Source of the DNA: Streptomyces lucensis JCM 4490
GTDB lineage: Bacteria; Actinomycetota; Actinomycetes; Streptomycetales; Streptomycetaceae
Direction: 5' to 3'
NCBI RefSeq assembly: GCF_014650035.1
Contig: NZ_BMUE01000018.1
Location: forward strand, 73,547 to 137,546
DNA length: 64,000 nucleotides
The position numbers and the translations under genes are program-made. This document shows, piece by piece, positions 36,280 through 44,472 of this stretch (position 1 is the first letter of the stretch; each line of letters starts with the position of its first letter). Under the pieces are notes generated by a model. It did not search any database, was not told the DNA's origin, and saw nothing but the letters and a program-made list of their open reading frames with translations.

Positions 36280-39206
36280 TGGAAGAGATCACGGACTTCG
36301 ACGCGCTGCGCCGGGCGCTGGCGGAGAACTCCGGGCAGCCGGAGGGACCCGCCCGCAACGCGCGCGCCGAGCGGCTGCTGGCGGACGCGGAGCGGCTGGA
36401 CGTCCCGCTCGCCGTGATCGAGGCGCTCGGGCACCAGCTGAAGGTCTACAACTACAGCTCCGAGAAGGACAAGATGTTCGTCCCGTTCGCGCGGCTGCTG
36501 CGCATGTGGGACGAACGGCCCGAGGAGTTCGACGAGTACGAGACCGACTCGCTGCACTGGGTCTTCAAGTGGATGTCGGCGGGCATGCTGGACCAGCCGC
36601 ACGTCCCGCTCGCCTCGATCGAGAAGTGGCTCGGCGAGATGGAGCACCGCTACCGGCTCGCCGGGCACTCGGAACGGGCGGTGCGCGGCTCCGAGTTCGC
36701 CGTGGCCGCGCACGTCGGCGACCTGGCGCGCGCGCAGCGGGCGTACGCCGCGTGGCTGGCCGCCGACCGGGACCGGATGGCCGACTGCCACGCCTGCGAG
36801 CTGAACGGGCAGGGCGCCTGGCAGGCCGAGCGGGGGCAGGACGCGCAGGCCCTGCGGCTGTGGGCGCCGGTGCTGGAGGGCGAGTACGGCTGCGCGCACG
36901 AGCCGCACGCCGTCCTCGCCGCCTCGCTGAAGCCGCTGCTGCGGCTCGGCCGGGCGGAGGAGGCCCGCGCGAACCACCTGCGGGGCTTCCGGCTCGTGCG
37001 GTCCATGGAGAGCATGCGGGGCGCCTACGCGGACCACGTGGAGTTCTGCGCGCTGACCGGCAACGAGGCACGCGGCCTCGAACTGCTCGCCGAGCGGCCC
37101 GCGTACTTCACGGACACCGGGCACCCGCGCAGCCGGCTCGACTTCATGGCCGTCGTGGCGCTGCTCATGGACCGGCTGACGGAGCTGGGGCACGGCGATC
37201 AGCGGGTGCCGGGGCCCGCCGGGCGGACGTGGACCGCGCGGGAGCTCGCCGCGCACGCGCGCGCGGAGGCGACGGAGCTGGCCGGGCGGTTCGACCGCCG
37301 CAACGGCACCTCGCACGTCGGCGACCGGGCACGCGCGCGCATGGCACAGCGGCCGCTGGTGGAACGTCTGCCCCTGGGCGTGCGCACGGTGCGCCCCGCG
37401 CCCGCGCCGGCGCCCGTGGCCGCGCCTTCGGTGCCGGACGTCACCGACGGGCCCGGCCTCGCGGCGCTGCTGGCCGAGGCACGGCGGCTGTCGGACACCC
37501 TGCGGCCGCACGCGCTGGAGGCCTGGGCCGCGGTCGCACGGGCCGCGCGGGACGTCGAGCTGGAGCCGCGGGACCGCGCGGAGATCGCCGACCACGAGGC
37601 GATGGCCCGCGGCCCCGAGGGCGTCGGCCTGTTCGAGCGGGCGGCGGAGCTGTACGCGCGGGCGGGCGATCCGGGCGAGGCGCTGGCGGCACGCGCGCGT
37701 GGGGCGTACGTCCGCGCGCTGGGCGGAGAGGTGGACGCGGCCCTCGGCACGGTCGCGGGCCTGTACGACGAGGTGCTCGCCCTGTACGCCGACGAGGCCA
37801 CCGGGGTGCGGCAGACGGCGTCGGTGGTGATGAGCCGGGCCCGGATCCTGATGCGCCGGGTGCACGAGGGCGCCGCCGGCCCGGCCGGCCGTGCGGCGCG
37901 CGCGGAGGCCGAGCAGGCGGTGCGCGAGGTGCTGGCGCTGGTCGAGGGGCGGGCCGGGGACGAGGTGTGGCCGGCGGCGCGGGCGGCCGAGGCGCGCGGG
38001 ATGCTCGCCGAACTGGCCGGGCTCTGCGGGGACCCCGGCCGGGCCGCGGAGCTGTTCGGGCGGGCCGCCGGCGAGTACGTGGCCGCGGGCCTGCCGTGGT
38101 TCGCCGTCGAGTACGAGGTGCAGGTCGCCGCCCTGGCCCACCAGGCGGGTGACCTCGCAGGGGCCGAACGGGCGCTGCGCGCGGCCCTGGAGTACGGCGG
38201 GCCGCACGTGGAGCCGGTCGGGCGGGCCCAGCTGCACCTGCAGCTCGCCGAGGTGATCGGCGGCCGGGGCGAGGCCGTGGAAGCGGCGGAGCACGCGCTG
38301 CAGGCCGCGCACTGGGCCGACGAGGCGGGTGAGAGCGGCACGCTGGGCGCCTGGGCGCGTCAGCAGCTGGGCGGCTTCCTGCTGCGTCAGGGGCGGTACG
38401 CGGAGGGCGCCGAGGTCCTGGAGTCGGCGCTGGCCGACCTGAGCGCCGAGACGCACGGCGACGGGGCGGTCGTCCAGGCCCGCTGGTGGCTCGGGGACTG
38501 CCTGGGCGAGCTGGGCGAGCACCGCTCGGCGGCCGAGCACCGGCTGCGGGCCGCCGACATCGCCCGCGAGTGGCCCGAGCAGCAGGACCACGCCACGCTC
38601 GCGCACCTCGCCGCCGAGTCCCTGAGCAGCGCCGGGCTGCCGGCGGAGGCGGACCGCGCCTACGCGCGCGCGGGCGAGCTGTGGCGTGCGCTGGGCAACC
38701 CGCAGTTCCTGGTCCGCGCGCTGCGGGCCCGCGGCTGGCTGGCGCTGCGCGGGGAGGCCGGGGCGGAGGGTGCGCGGGTGCTGATGGCGGACGCGGTGCG
38801 CGAGTGCGAGGACGCGCTGGAGGCCGCGGCGGACCCGGTGGCCCGGGAGCAGCTCACCGCGGAACTGGGCAGCACCCACCGTCAGTTCGGCGACCTGCTG
38901 GCCCGCTCGGCGGCCGAGGAGGCGGAGGACGACGTGATCCGGGCCGCGTTCGAGGCGGCGCTGACGCAGATGGACCGTGCGGCGGCGCTGTTCGGCACGC
39001 TCGGCGCCGACGGCCTGCACAGCCGCACCGGCGCCGAACTGGCCGCGGGCTGGCTGGAGGCCGACCTGGGCCGCCCGGACGGGGCGGAGGCACGCGCGCG
39101 TGCGGTGCTGGCCGCCTACGAAACCGCCGGCGAGACGGACGAAACGGCCCAGGCGCGACGCGCGGAGGCCACACAGATGCTGCGGGCGGCCCGGTCCGAG
39201 ACATGA
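36279..39206 (+). CDS. Large TPR-like helical-repeat protein coupled to HSP90
   Basis: A 975-residue soluble protein, almost wholly helical. Repeat-like helix pairs are plain in the C-terminal half (for example LAALAHQAGDLAGAERALRAAL, LGGFLLRQGRYAEGAEVLESAL, LGDCLGELGEHRSAAEHRLRAA, LSSAGLPAEADRAYARAGEL), with TPR-like spacing. The N-terminal 330 residues contain a separate helical domain. An Ala/Pro linker (RPAPAPAPVAAPSVP, near 370) splits the two. There is no enzyme motif, signal peptide or membrane helix. It overlaps the HSP90 gene by one base and so is very likely its partner, as TPR co-chaperones are in eukaryotes (inference). Confidence 0.82.
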   Translation: MEEITDFDALRRALAENSGQPEGPARNARAERLLADAERLDVPLAVIEALGHQLKVYNYSSEKDKMFVPFARLLRMWDERPEEFDEYETDSLHWVFKWMSAGMLDQPHVPLASIEKWLGEMEHRYRLAGHSERAVRGSEFAVAAHVGDLARAQRAYAAWLAADRDRMADCHACELNGQGAWQAERGQDAQALRLWAPVLEGEYGCAHEPHAVLAASLKPLLRLGRAEEARANHLRGFRLVRSMESMRGAYADHVEFCALTGNEARGLELLAERPAYFTDTGHPRSRLDFMAVVALLMDRLTELGHGDQRVPGPAGRTWTARELAAHARAEATELAGRFDRRNGTSHVGDRARARMAQRPLVERLPLGVRTVRPAPAPAPVAAPSVPDVTDGPGLAALLAEARRLSDTLRPHALEAWAAVARAARDVELEPRDRAEIADHEAMARGPEGVGLFERAAELYARAGDPGEALAARARGAYVRALGGEVDAALGTVAGLYDEVLALYADEATGVRQTASVVMSRARILMRRVHEGAAGPAGRAARAEAEQAVREVLALVEGRAGDEVWPAARAAEARGMLAELAGLCGDPGRAAELFGRAAGEYVAAGLPWFAVEYEVQVAALAHQAGDLAGAERALRAALEYGGPHVEPVGRAQLHLQLAEVIGGRGEAVEAAEHALQAAHWADEAGESGTLGAWARQQLGGFLLRQGRYAEGAEVLESALADLSAETHGDGAVVQARWWLGDCLGELGEHRSAAEHRLRAADIAREWPEQQDHATLAHLAAESLSSAGLPAEADRAYARAGELWRALGNPQFLVRALRARGWLALRGEAGAEGARVLMADAVRECEDALEAAADPVAREQLTAELGSTHRQFGDLLARSAAEEAEDDVIRAAFEAALTQMDRAAALFGTLGADGLHSRTGAELAAGWLEADLGRPDGAEARARAVLAAYETAGETDETAQARRAEATQMLRAARSET

Positions 39207-39244
39207 CCGCCCGCGCGGCGGGCGGCAGTCACACGGATGCCGCG

Positions 39245-39271
39245 GGCCGCACAGCCGAAGAGCGTGCGGCC
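39245..39271 (+). terminator. Probable terminator of the HSP90/TPR operon
   Basis: GGCCGCAC (39245-39252) pairs with GTGCGGCC (39264-39271) over an 11-base loop, 39 bases past the TPR stop codon. Confidence 0.5.
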
Positions 39272-39425
39272 ACTCAAGCTACGGAACCGCACCCTCCGCA
39301 GCGCGGAGAACTGCCTCGGGCGCGGGGGCGGTACGCGCGCGTGCCGTGCCGGACGTCTGCCGAGGCGTTGGCGCCTTCGAAGCGGGGGCACGCGGGTGCC
39401 GTGGGCGGTCGGGGCGGGGCCGGGT

Positions 39426-41132
39426 TCACTCCACGCCGATGAGCAGGAGCGCTCCCTGGCGGCCGCCCCGGTACAGCATCGTGTCCACGGCCAGGTAGGC
39501 CTCGCGGACGCGGGCCCGGAGGTGGTCGGCGACGGTCTCGGGAGCCTCGTCGCCGACGACCAGGGTGACCAGCTCGCCGCCGGCCTGGAGCATGCGGTCC
39601 AGGACGGTCTCGGCGATGGCGGTGACGTCCGCCCCGATCACCGCCACGTCGCCGTCGATCAGGCCCAGGACGTCCCCGGCCTGGCAGATGCCGGCCGTGG
39701 TCCAGGACTGGCGTTCGGCGACGACGACCTCCGCGTACCGGGTCGCGCCCGCCGCCGAGGTCATCTGGACGACGTCCTCGTCGAACCGGCGCTCCGGCTC
39801 GTGCACGGCCAGCGCGGCGATGCCCTGGACCGCGGAACGGGTCGGGATCAGGGCCACCCGGATGCCCTCCGTGCGGGCCTGCTCGGCCGCGGCGGCGGCC
39901 GTGTGACGCAGTTCGGCGTCGTTGGGCAGCAGGACGACCTCGCGGGCGTGGGCGCGCCGTACCGCCTGCACCAGCTCCCCGCTGGCGGGCGGCTCCCCGG
40001 GGCGCGCCAGGACGGTGGTCGCGCCGGCCTCGGCGTACAGCCCGGCCAGGCCCTCGCCCGGCACGACGGCGACGACGGCCCGCTGGGCCCGCTCGCGCGG
40101 CGGCCGCTCGCCGCCGGTGTGGACGTCGCCGGCGCCGAAGTGGGTGATCCGTATCCGGTACGGCCGCCCGGCCTCCACACCCGCCTCCACGGCGGCGCCC
40201 GCGTCGTCCACGTGCACGTGGACGTTCCACAGCCCGTCGCCGCCGACGACGACCAGGGAGTCCCCGAGGGCGTCGAGCCGCGCGCGCAGCCGGGTCACGG
40301 CCTCGTCGCCGGCCTCCAGGAGGTAGATCACCTCGAAGGCGGGCCCGTCGGTCCCGGCGCCTTCGGCGCACAGGCCGGGGTCAGGACCGGTGACGCGGGC
40401 GTGCGGGTCGACGCCGCGAACGGCGGCGCCCTGTGCGTGCGGCCCGGCCCCGGACACGGTGTCAGTGGCGGGGGCCTCCCCGGTGAGCGCCTCCACCAGC
40501 GCCCCGAGCACCGCCACCAGCCCCCGTCCGCCCGCGTCGACCACTCCGGCCCGCTCCAGCACGGCCAGCTGGCCCGGAGTCGCGGCCAGGGCCGCCCGGG
40601 CGCCCTCGTAGGCCGCGCGCGCCACGGTCCCGCAGTCGTCCCCGGTCCCCTGGGCCGCGTCGGCGGCGGCGGAGGCGACCGTGAGCACGGTGCCCTCGAC
40701 GGGGTGCGCCACGGCGTCCCGGGCGGAGTCGGCGGCCCGCCGCAGGGCCAGCCCCAGCCCGGCACCGTCGACGCGGGGCGTCCCGCCCCCGGGGGCGCCG
40801 GCGAGCACCTGGGCCATGCCCCGCAGCAGCTGCGCGAGGATCGTCCCCGAGTTGCCCCGCGCCCCGATGAGCGCCCCGTGGGCCATCGCGCGCACCGCGT
40901 CCCCGAGCGACGGCTCCGCGCGGCCCGTCTCGTACCCGGCGAACACGGCCTCCACGGCCGTCGCCGCCGACTCCAGGGTCAGGTACAGGTTGGTTCCGGT
41001 GTCACCGTCCGCGACCGGGTAGACGTTGATCGCGTCGATCTCCTCGCGGGCCCGCCCCAGTGCCCCGAGCGCCAGACCGCACCAGGTGCGCACCGCGAGA
41101 GCATCGAAGAATGTCTGCGGCACCTGCGCCAC
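39426..41132 (-). CDS. DAK2/FakA-like protein (fatty acid kinase catalytic subunit type)
   Basis: A 568-residue protein. The N-terminal DhaL-type kinase domain has NVYPVADGDTGTNLYLT and GARGNSGTILAQLLRGM, both ATP/Mg-binding. The C-terminal half is the YloV/FakA extension. FakA phosphorylates fatty acids held by FakB proteins in Firmicutes; the same role here is inference. GTG at 41132 has AAGGAGG six bases upstream and is preferred; codons upstream to 41306 appear non-coding. The position next to rpmB is conserved across Gram-positives. Confidence 0.88.
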   Translation of the reverse strand: MAQVPQTFFDALAVRTWCGLALGALGRAREEIDAINVYPVADGDTGTNLYLTLESAATAVEAVFAGYETGRAEPSLGDAVRAMAHGALIGARGNSGTILAQLLRGMAQVLAGAPGGGTPRVDGAGLGLALRRAADSARDAVAHPVEGTVLTVASAAADAAQGTGDDCGTVARAAYEGARAALAATPGQLAVLERAGVVDAGGRGLVAVLGALVEALTGEAPATDTVSGAGPHAQGAAVRGVDPHARVTGPDPGLCAEGAGTDGPAFEVIYLLEAGDEAVTRLRARLDALGDSLVVVGGDGLWNVHVHVDDAGAAVEAGVEAGRPYRIRITHFGAGDVHTGGERPPRERAQRAVVAVVPGEGLAGLYAEAGATTVLARPGEPPASGELVQAVRRAHAREVVLLPNDAELRHTAAAAAEQARTEGIRVALIPTRSAVQGIAALAVHEPERRFDEDVVQMTSAAGATRYAEVVVAERQSWTTAGICQAGDVLGLIDGDVAVIGADVTAIAETVLDRMLQAGGELVTLVVGDEAPETVADHLRARVREAYLAVDTMLYRGGRQGALLLIGVE

Positions 41133-41331
41133 CTGCGCCTCCTTGAGCTGGACGTGGGACGCAGCGTAGACCCCGAGGGGGTGTCCGCCGGAAGAGGGCC
41201 GGGGACGGGGCCCGGAGCTGCCATGGTAGTTTCGTTGTACGGACGCAGCCGTTGTATGCTGCTCCGGTTGCCCGATCCGATCGGGCCATTCCCCTGGCAG
41301 CGCCACTCAAGATCTCAGGTCGTATGATCTC

Positions 41332-41351
41332 GATCCCGGCATGCCGGGATC
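41332..41351. promoter_or_regulatory. 20-bp perfect palindrome in the rpmB upstream region
   Basis: GATCCCGGCA followed directly by its reverse complement, 36 bases before the rpmB start. A TATGAT hexamer (41323-41328) lies just before it, so the palindrome would be at the very start of the transcript. It could form a hairpin leader or an operator. Confidence 0.5.
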
Positions 41352-41386
41352 AACCGTAAGTGCATCTGAAGTCTTTGGAGTGACCC

Positions 41387-41572
41387 GTGGCTGCCAACTG
41401 CGACGTCTGCGGCAAGGGGCCGGGCTTCGGCAACAACATCTCGCACTCGCACCGCCGTACGTCCCGCCGCTGGAACCCGAACATCCAGCGTGTGCGTACC
41501 GTGGTCGGCGGGACGCCGAAGCGCGTGAACGCTTGCACCTCGTGCATCAAGGCCGGCAAGGTCTCGCGCTGA
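41387..41572 (+). CDS. rpmB: 50S ribosomal protein L28 (zinc-binding form)
   Basis: 61 residues. CDVCGKGPGFGNNISHSHRRTSR opens as in L28, and CTSC near the end completes the four-cysteine zinc site, so this is the C+ paralogue rather than a zinc-free one. GTG start at 41387. Divergent from the fakA-like gene, with its own terminator. Confidence 0.97.
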   Translation: MAANCDVCGKGPGFGNNISHSHRRTSRRWNPNIQRVRTVVGGTPKRVNACTSCIKAGKVSR

Positions 41573-41616
41573 CGCTACAGCTGAGCGCGCGGCCACTGCT
41601 TGGTTCGCTGCACTGA

Positions 41617-41647
41617 GCCGGTCCACCTCCGGGTGGGCCGGCTTTTT
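41617..41647 (+). terminator. Intrinsic terminator after rpmB
   Basis: GCCGGTCCACC-TCCG-GGTGGGCCGGC (41617-41642; one T-G wobble) followed by TTTTT. This is the most canonical intrinsic terminator in the window. Confidence 0.93.
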
Positions 41648-41687
41648 GCCGTGCCCGGCCGCACCCGCCGGATCACTCGCCACGAGA

Positions 41688-42479
41688 TCATCGCGGCGCC
41701 CTGAGCCGCCAGCCGTGGTCCACCGGCCCGATGCCCGCTCCGAGCGCGAACCCGGCCGCGATGGCCCCGGTGACGTACTCCTTGGCCCGGGCGACGGCCT
41801 CCGGCACGGCCAGCCCCGTCGCCAGCCCGGACGCGATCGCGGACGCGAGTGTGCAGCCCGTGCCGTGCGTGTGCCGGTTGTCGTGGCGCGGGGCCCGCAG
41901 CCAGTGCTCCTCCGCACCGTCCGTGAGGAGGTCCACGGCCTCTCCGGACAGGTGCCCGCCCTTGATCAGCGCCCAGCGCGGCCCGAACCCCAGCACGGCC
42001 TCCGCGGCCCGTCGCAGGTCGTCCTCGGACTCGACGCGGACCCCGGTCAGTTGGGCCACCTCGTCGAGGTTGGGTGTGGCCACGGTCGCCGCGGGCAGCA
42101 GCCGCTCGCGTACGGAGTCCAGCGCGGAGGCGGCCAGCAGGGGGTCCCCGTGCTTGGAGACGCCCACCGGGTCGACCACGGCCGGCGCGTCGGTGCCGGA
42201 GATCAAATCGGCGATCGCCTCGACCAGTTCGGCCGAGGCCAGCATGCCGGTCTTCACTGCCTGGACGCCGATGTCGTCCACGACGCTGCGGTACTGGGCG
42301 CGGACCGCCTCCACGGGCAGCTCCCAGGCGCCCTGCACGCCCACCGAGTTCTGCGCGGTCACCGCCGTGATCACGCTCATCCCGTGCACGCCCAGCGCCA
42401 GCATGGTCTTCAGGTCGGCCTGGACGCCCGCGCCGCCCCCGGAGTCCGAGCCGGCGACCGTGAGGACCCGGGGGATCAC
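41688..42479 (-). CDS. thiD: Hydroxymethylpyrimidine/phosphomethylpyrimidine kinase ThiD
   Basis: 263 residues of the thiamine pathway kinase that makes HMP-PP. Ribokinase-fold motifs: GSDSGGGAGVQADLKT at the start and the anion hole HGTGCTLASAIAS near the end. GTG at 42479 overlaps the thiL stop (GTGA), so thiL and thiD are coupled. Confidence 0.95.
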   Translation of the reverse strand: MIPRVLTVAGSDSGGGAGVQADLKTMLALGVHGMSVITAVTAQNSVGVQGAWELPVEAVRAQYRSVVDDIGVQAVKTGMLASAELVEAIADLISGTDAPAVVDPVGVSKHGDPLLAASALDSVRERLLPAATVATPNLDEVAQLTGVRVESEDDLRRAAEAVLGFGPRWALIKGGHLSGEAVDLLTDGAEEHWLRAPRHDNRHTHGTGCTLASAIASGLATGLAVPEAVARAKEYVTGAIAAGFALGAGIGPVDHGWRLRAPR

Positions 42480-43441
42480 GACTCGATGTCCCCGAAGTGG
42501 TCCCAGCCGCCCTTGGTGGTCCAGGGCGCCCCGTCGACCGTCACCTGGGGCAGCGCCGAGGGGTTGAGCACCTCGCCGATCACCTTCCAGCGGGCCGGGA
42601 GCTTGGCGTCCGGCGGGAAGGTCGCCACGATCGCGTGGTCCTCTCCCCCGGTCAGCACCCACTGCAGCGGGTCGACGCCGACGGCCTGCCCGATGTCGTT
42701 CATCTGGGTCGGGATGTCGATCGCGCCGGAGCGGATGTCGATGCGGACCTTGCTGGCCTCGGCGATGTGCCCGAGGTCGGCGATCAGCCCGTCGCTGACG
42801 TCGCACATCGCGGTGGCGCCGAGCGCGGCGGCGGCCGGTCCCGCGTGGTACGGCGGTTCGGGGCGCCGGTGGGCCTCCACGAAGGCGCGCGGCGAGCGGA
42901 AGCCGCGGGCGAGCACCGCGTACCCGGCCGCGGACCAGCCCAGCCAGCCCGTGACGGCCACGAGGTCGCCGGGCTGGGCGCCGGCACGGGTCACCGGCTC
43001 CTGGTTGCGCAGATCGCCGAGCGCGGTGATCGACACCATGATCGTGTCCCCGCGCACGACGTCCCCGCCGACCACGGAGGCGCCCGCGACCTGGCACTCG
43101 TCGCGCAGGCCGTCCATCAGCTCGGTCGGCCAGGTGACCGGGAGCTCGGCCGGGACGACCAGGCCGAGCAGCAGCGCCGTGGGGACGGCGCCCATGGCGG
43201 CGATGTCCGCGAGGTTCTGCGCCGCCGCCTTGCGGCCGACGTCGTAGGCCGTCGACCAGTCGCGGCGGAAGTGCCGCCCCTCCAGCAGGATGTCGGTGCT
43301 CGCCACCACCCGGCGGTCCGGCGCGGCGACCACCGCGGCGTCGTCGCCGGGGCCGACCCGGACCGCCGGGGTGGTGGTGAGACGGGAGGTGAGCTCCCTG
43401 ATGAGCCCGAACTCCCCGAGCTCACCAACAGTGCCCTTCAT
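42476..43441 (-). CDS. thiL: Thiamine-monophosphate kinase ThiL
   Basis: 321 residues, the last step to thiamine diphosphate. Motifs: GPGDDAAVV, STDILLEGRHFRRDW, CDVSDGLIADLGHIAE and GGEDHAIVATF, as in the PurM-like ThiL fold. ATG at 43441 with AAGGGAA upstream. No TPP riboswitch was seen upstream, so regulation is not indicated by the sequence. Confidence 0.95.
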   Translation of the reverse strand: MKGTVGELGEFGLIRELTSRLTTTPAVRVGPGDDAAVVAAPDRRVVASTDILLEGRHFRRDWSTAYDVGRKAAAQNLADIAAMGAVPTALLLGLVVPAELPVTWPTELMDGLRDECQVAGASVVGGDVVRGDTIMVSITALGDLRNQEPVTRAGAQPGDLVAVTGWLGWSAAGYAVLARGFRSPRAFVEAHRRPEPPYHAGPAAAALGATAMCDVSDGLIADLGHIAEASKVRIDIRSGAIDIPTQMNDIGQAVGVDPLQWVLTGGEDHAIVATFPPDAKLPARWKVIGEVLNPSALPQVTVDGAPWTTKGGWDHFGDIES

Positions 43442-43689
43442 TTCCCTTGGCTCCCCTTCTCTGCCTTGCCGTGCCCGGTCGCGCGTCATCAGTGTCCCCG
43501 ATACCGTCGAGATGACCGTCGGCGCGGTCGGGATGACCCTCGTCGCGGCCGGCCCGGCCGTCAACTTCCGTCCTGCCCCTGCCCTGGCGCGCAAGCCCGG
43601 TTCCCGCAGGTCTCCCCGCGGGGAGCGGCGACGCGATACCGTGGCGTTCCTTCTCCCCACATGATCCTCGTGGCCGCCCTGGAGGTTCC

Positions 43690-43923
43690 GTGGTACAGGC
43701 GTACATCCTGATCCAGACGGAGGTCGGCAAGGCGTCGACCGTCGCCGAGACGATCAGCAAGATCCCTGGAGTGATCCAGGCCGAGGACGTGACGGGACCG
43801 TACGACGTCATCGTGCGCGCCCAGGCCGACACGGTCGACGACCTCGGCCGCATGGTGGTCGCGAAGGTCCAGCAAGTGGACGGCATCACCCGCACCCTGA
43901 CCTGTCCGGTCGTGCATCTGTAG
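43690..43923 (+). CDS. Stand-alone Lrp/AsnC ligand-binding (RAM) domain protein
   Basis: A 77-residue protein consisting only of the RAM domain: VQAYILIQTEVGKASTVAET, then GVIQAEDVTGPYDVIVRA. It has no HTH, so it cannot bind DNA itself. Small SraM/SLRP-type proteins of this sort exist in actinobacteria; they may bind amino acids or form decamers with full-length Lrp proteins (inference). GTG start with GGAGG upstream. Confidence 0.85.
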   Translation: MVQAYILIQTEVGKASTVAETISKIPGVIQAEDVTGPYDVIVRAQADTVDDLGRMVVAKVQQVDGITRTLTCPVVHL

Positions 43924-43943
43924 CCCCCGTCTACCCTTGGCCG

Positions 43944-44462
43944 GTGAACTACTTCCGTCACCGGCCCCTCGGCCTGCTCGCGCCTGCCCTGCTGATCGCG
44001 GTCGCGGGCTGCTCCCCGAGCGGCGGCGGCACCACGACGGCGGTTCCCAGTCCCGACGCGAAGACGGCGAAGGTGTGCCGGGAGCTGCACCGGGTGCTGC
44101 CGGGGAAGCTCGACGGACGCAGCCGCAACGACCCCGAGCCCCGGTCCGCCTACACGGCGGGCTGGGGAAACCCGGCGATCATACTGCGCTGCGGCGTCGT
44201 ACGGCCGCCGAAGATGGTCGATCCCAAGGTCGCCGAGGGAGGCGACCCGGACGCGATCGCGGGCGGGGTGAACGGCGTCGACTGGCTGATGGAGAAACAG
44301 GACGACGGCACCTGGCGGTTCACCACGGCGAACCGTGTGGCCTATGTGCAGGTCAGCCTGCCCGAGGGGCTGTCCGCGCAGGAGGAGGGCGCCTCGGTGC
44401 TCACGGACCTCGCGCGGGCAGTGAAGAAGGCGATCCCCAAGGGGATCGCCTCCATGCGGTGA
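43944..44462 (+). CDS. DUF3515 lipoprotein-like secreted protein
   Basis: 172 residues. The N-terminal helix LGLLAPALLIAVAGCSPSGG contains a lipobox-like AGC, so the protein is probably a lipoprotein. It then has the DUF3515 core (CRELHRVLPGKLDGR, AGWGNPAIILRCGVVRP). Function unknown; the family is restricted to actinobacteria. It begins 20 bases after the RAM gene and ends 10 bases from ddl, facing it. Confidence 0.87.
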   Translation: MNYFRHRPLGLLAPALLIAVAGCSPSGGGTTTAVPSPDAKTAKVCRELHRVLPGKLDGRSRNDPEPRSAYTAGWGNPAIILRCGVVRPPKMVDPKVAEGGDPDAIAGGVNGVDWLMEKQDDGTWRFTTANRVAYVQVSLPEGLSAQEEGASVLTDLARAVKKAIPKGIASMR

Positions 44463-44472
44463 GCGTGTCCGG

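Noticed and set aside
35742..39020. A 1092-codon open frame on the - strand opposite the TPR gene
   Set aside because: Antisense shadow of the HSP90/TPR operon; the + strand product is a coherent helical-repeat protein and is translationally coupled to HSP90.
34444..39206. Interpretation of the HSP90/TPR pair as a known anti-phage defence system
   Set aside because: No nuclease, toxin, cyclase or transposase lies nearby, and neither protein matches a defence family I can name. Kept only as a chaperone-type system of unknown role.
37250..39350. Repeated CACGCGCGCG strings within the TPR gene and elsewhere
   Set aside because: They are in different frames and codons for Ala/Arg in a very GC-rich gene; I cannot show enrichment beyond composition.
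42476..43660. A TPP riboswitch upstream of thiL-thiD
   Set aside because: I looked for the conserved CTGAGA and ACC-TGA-rich core upstream of thiL and did not find it.
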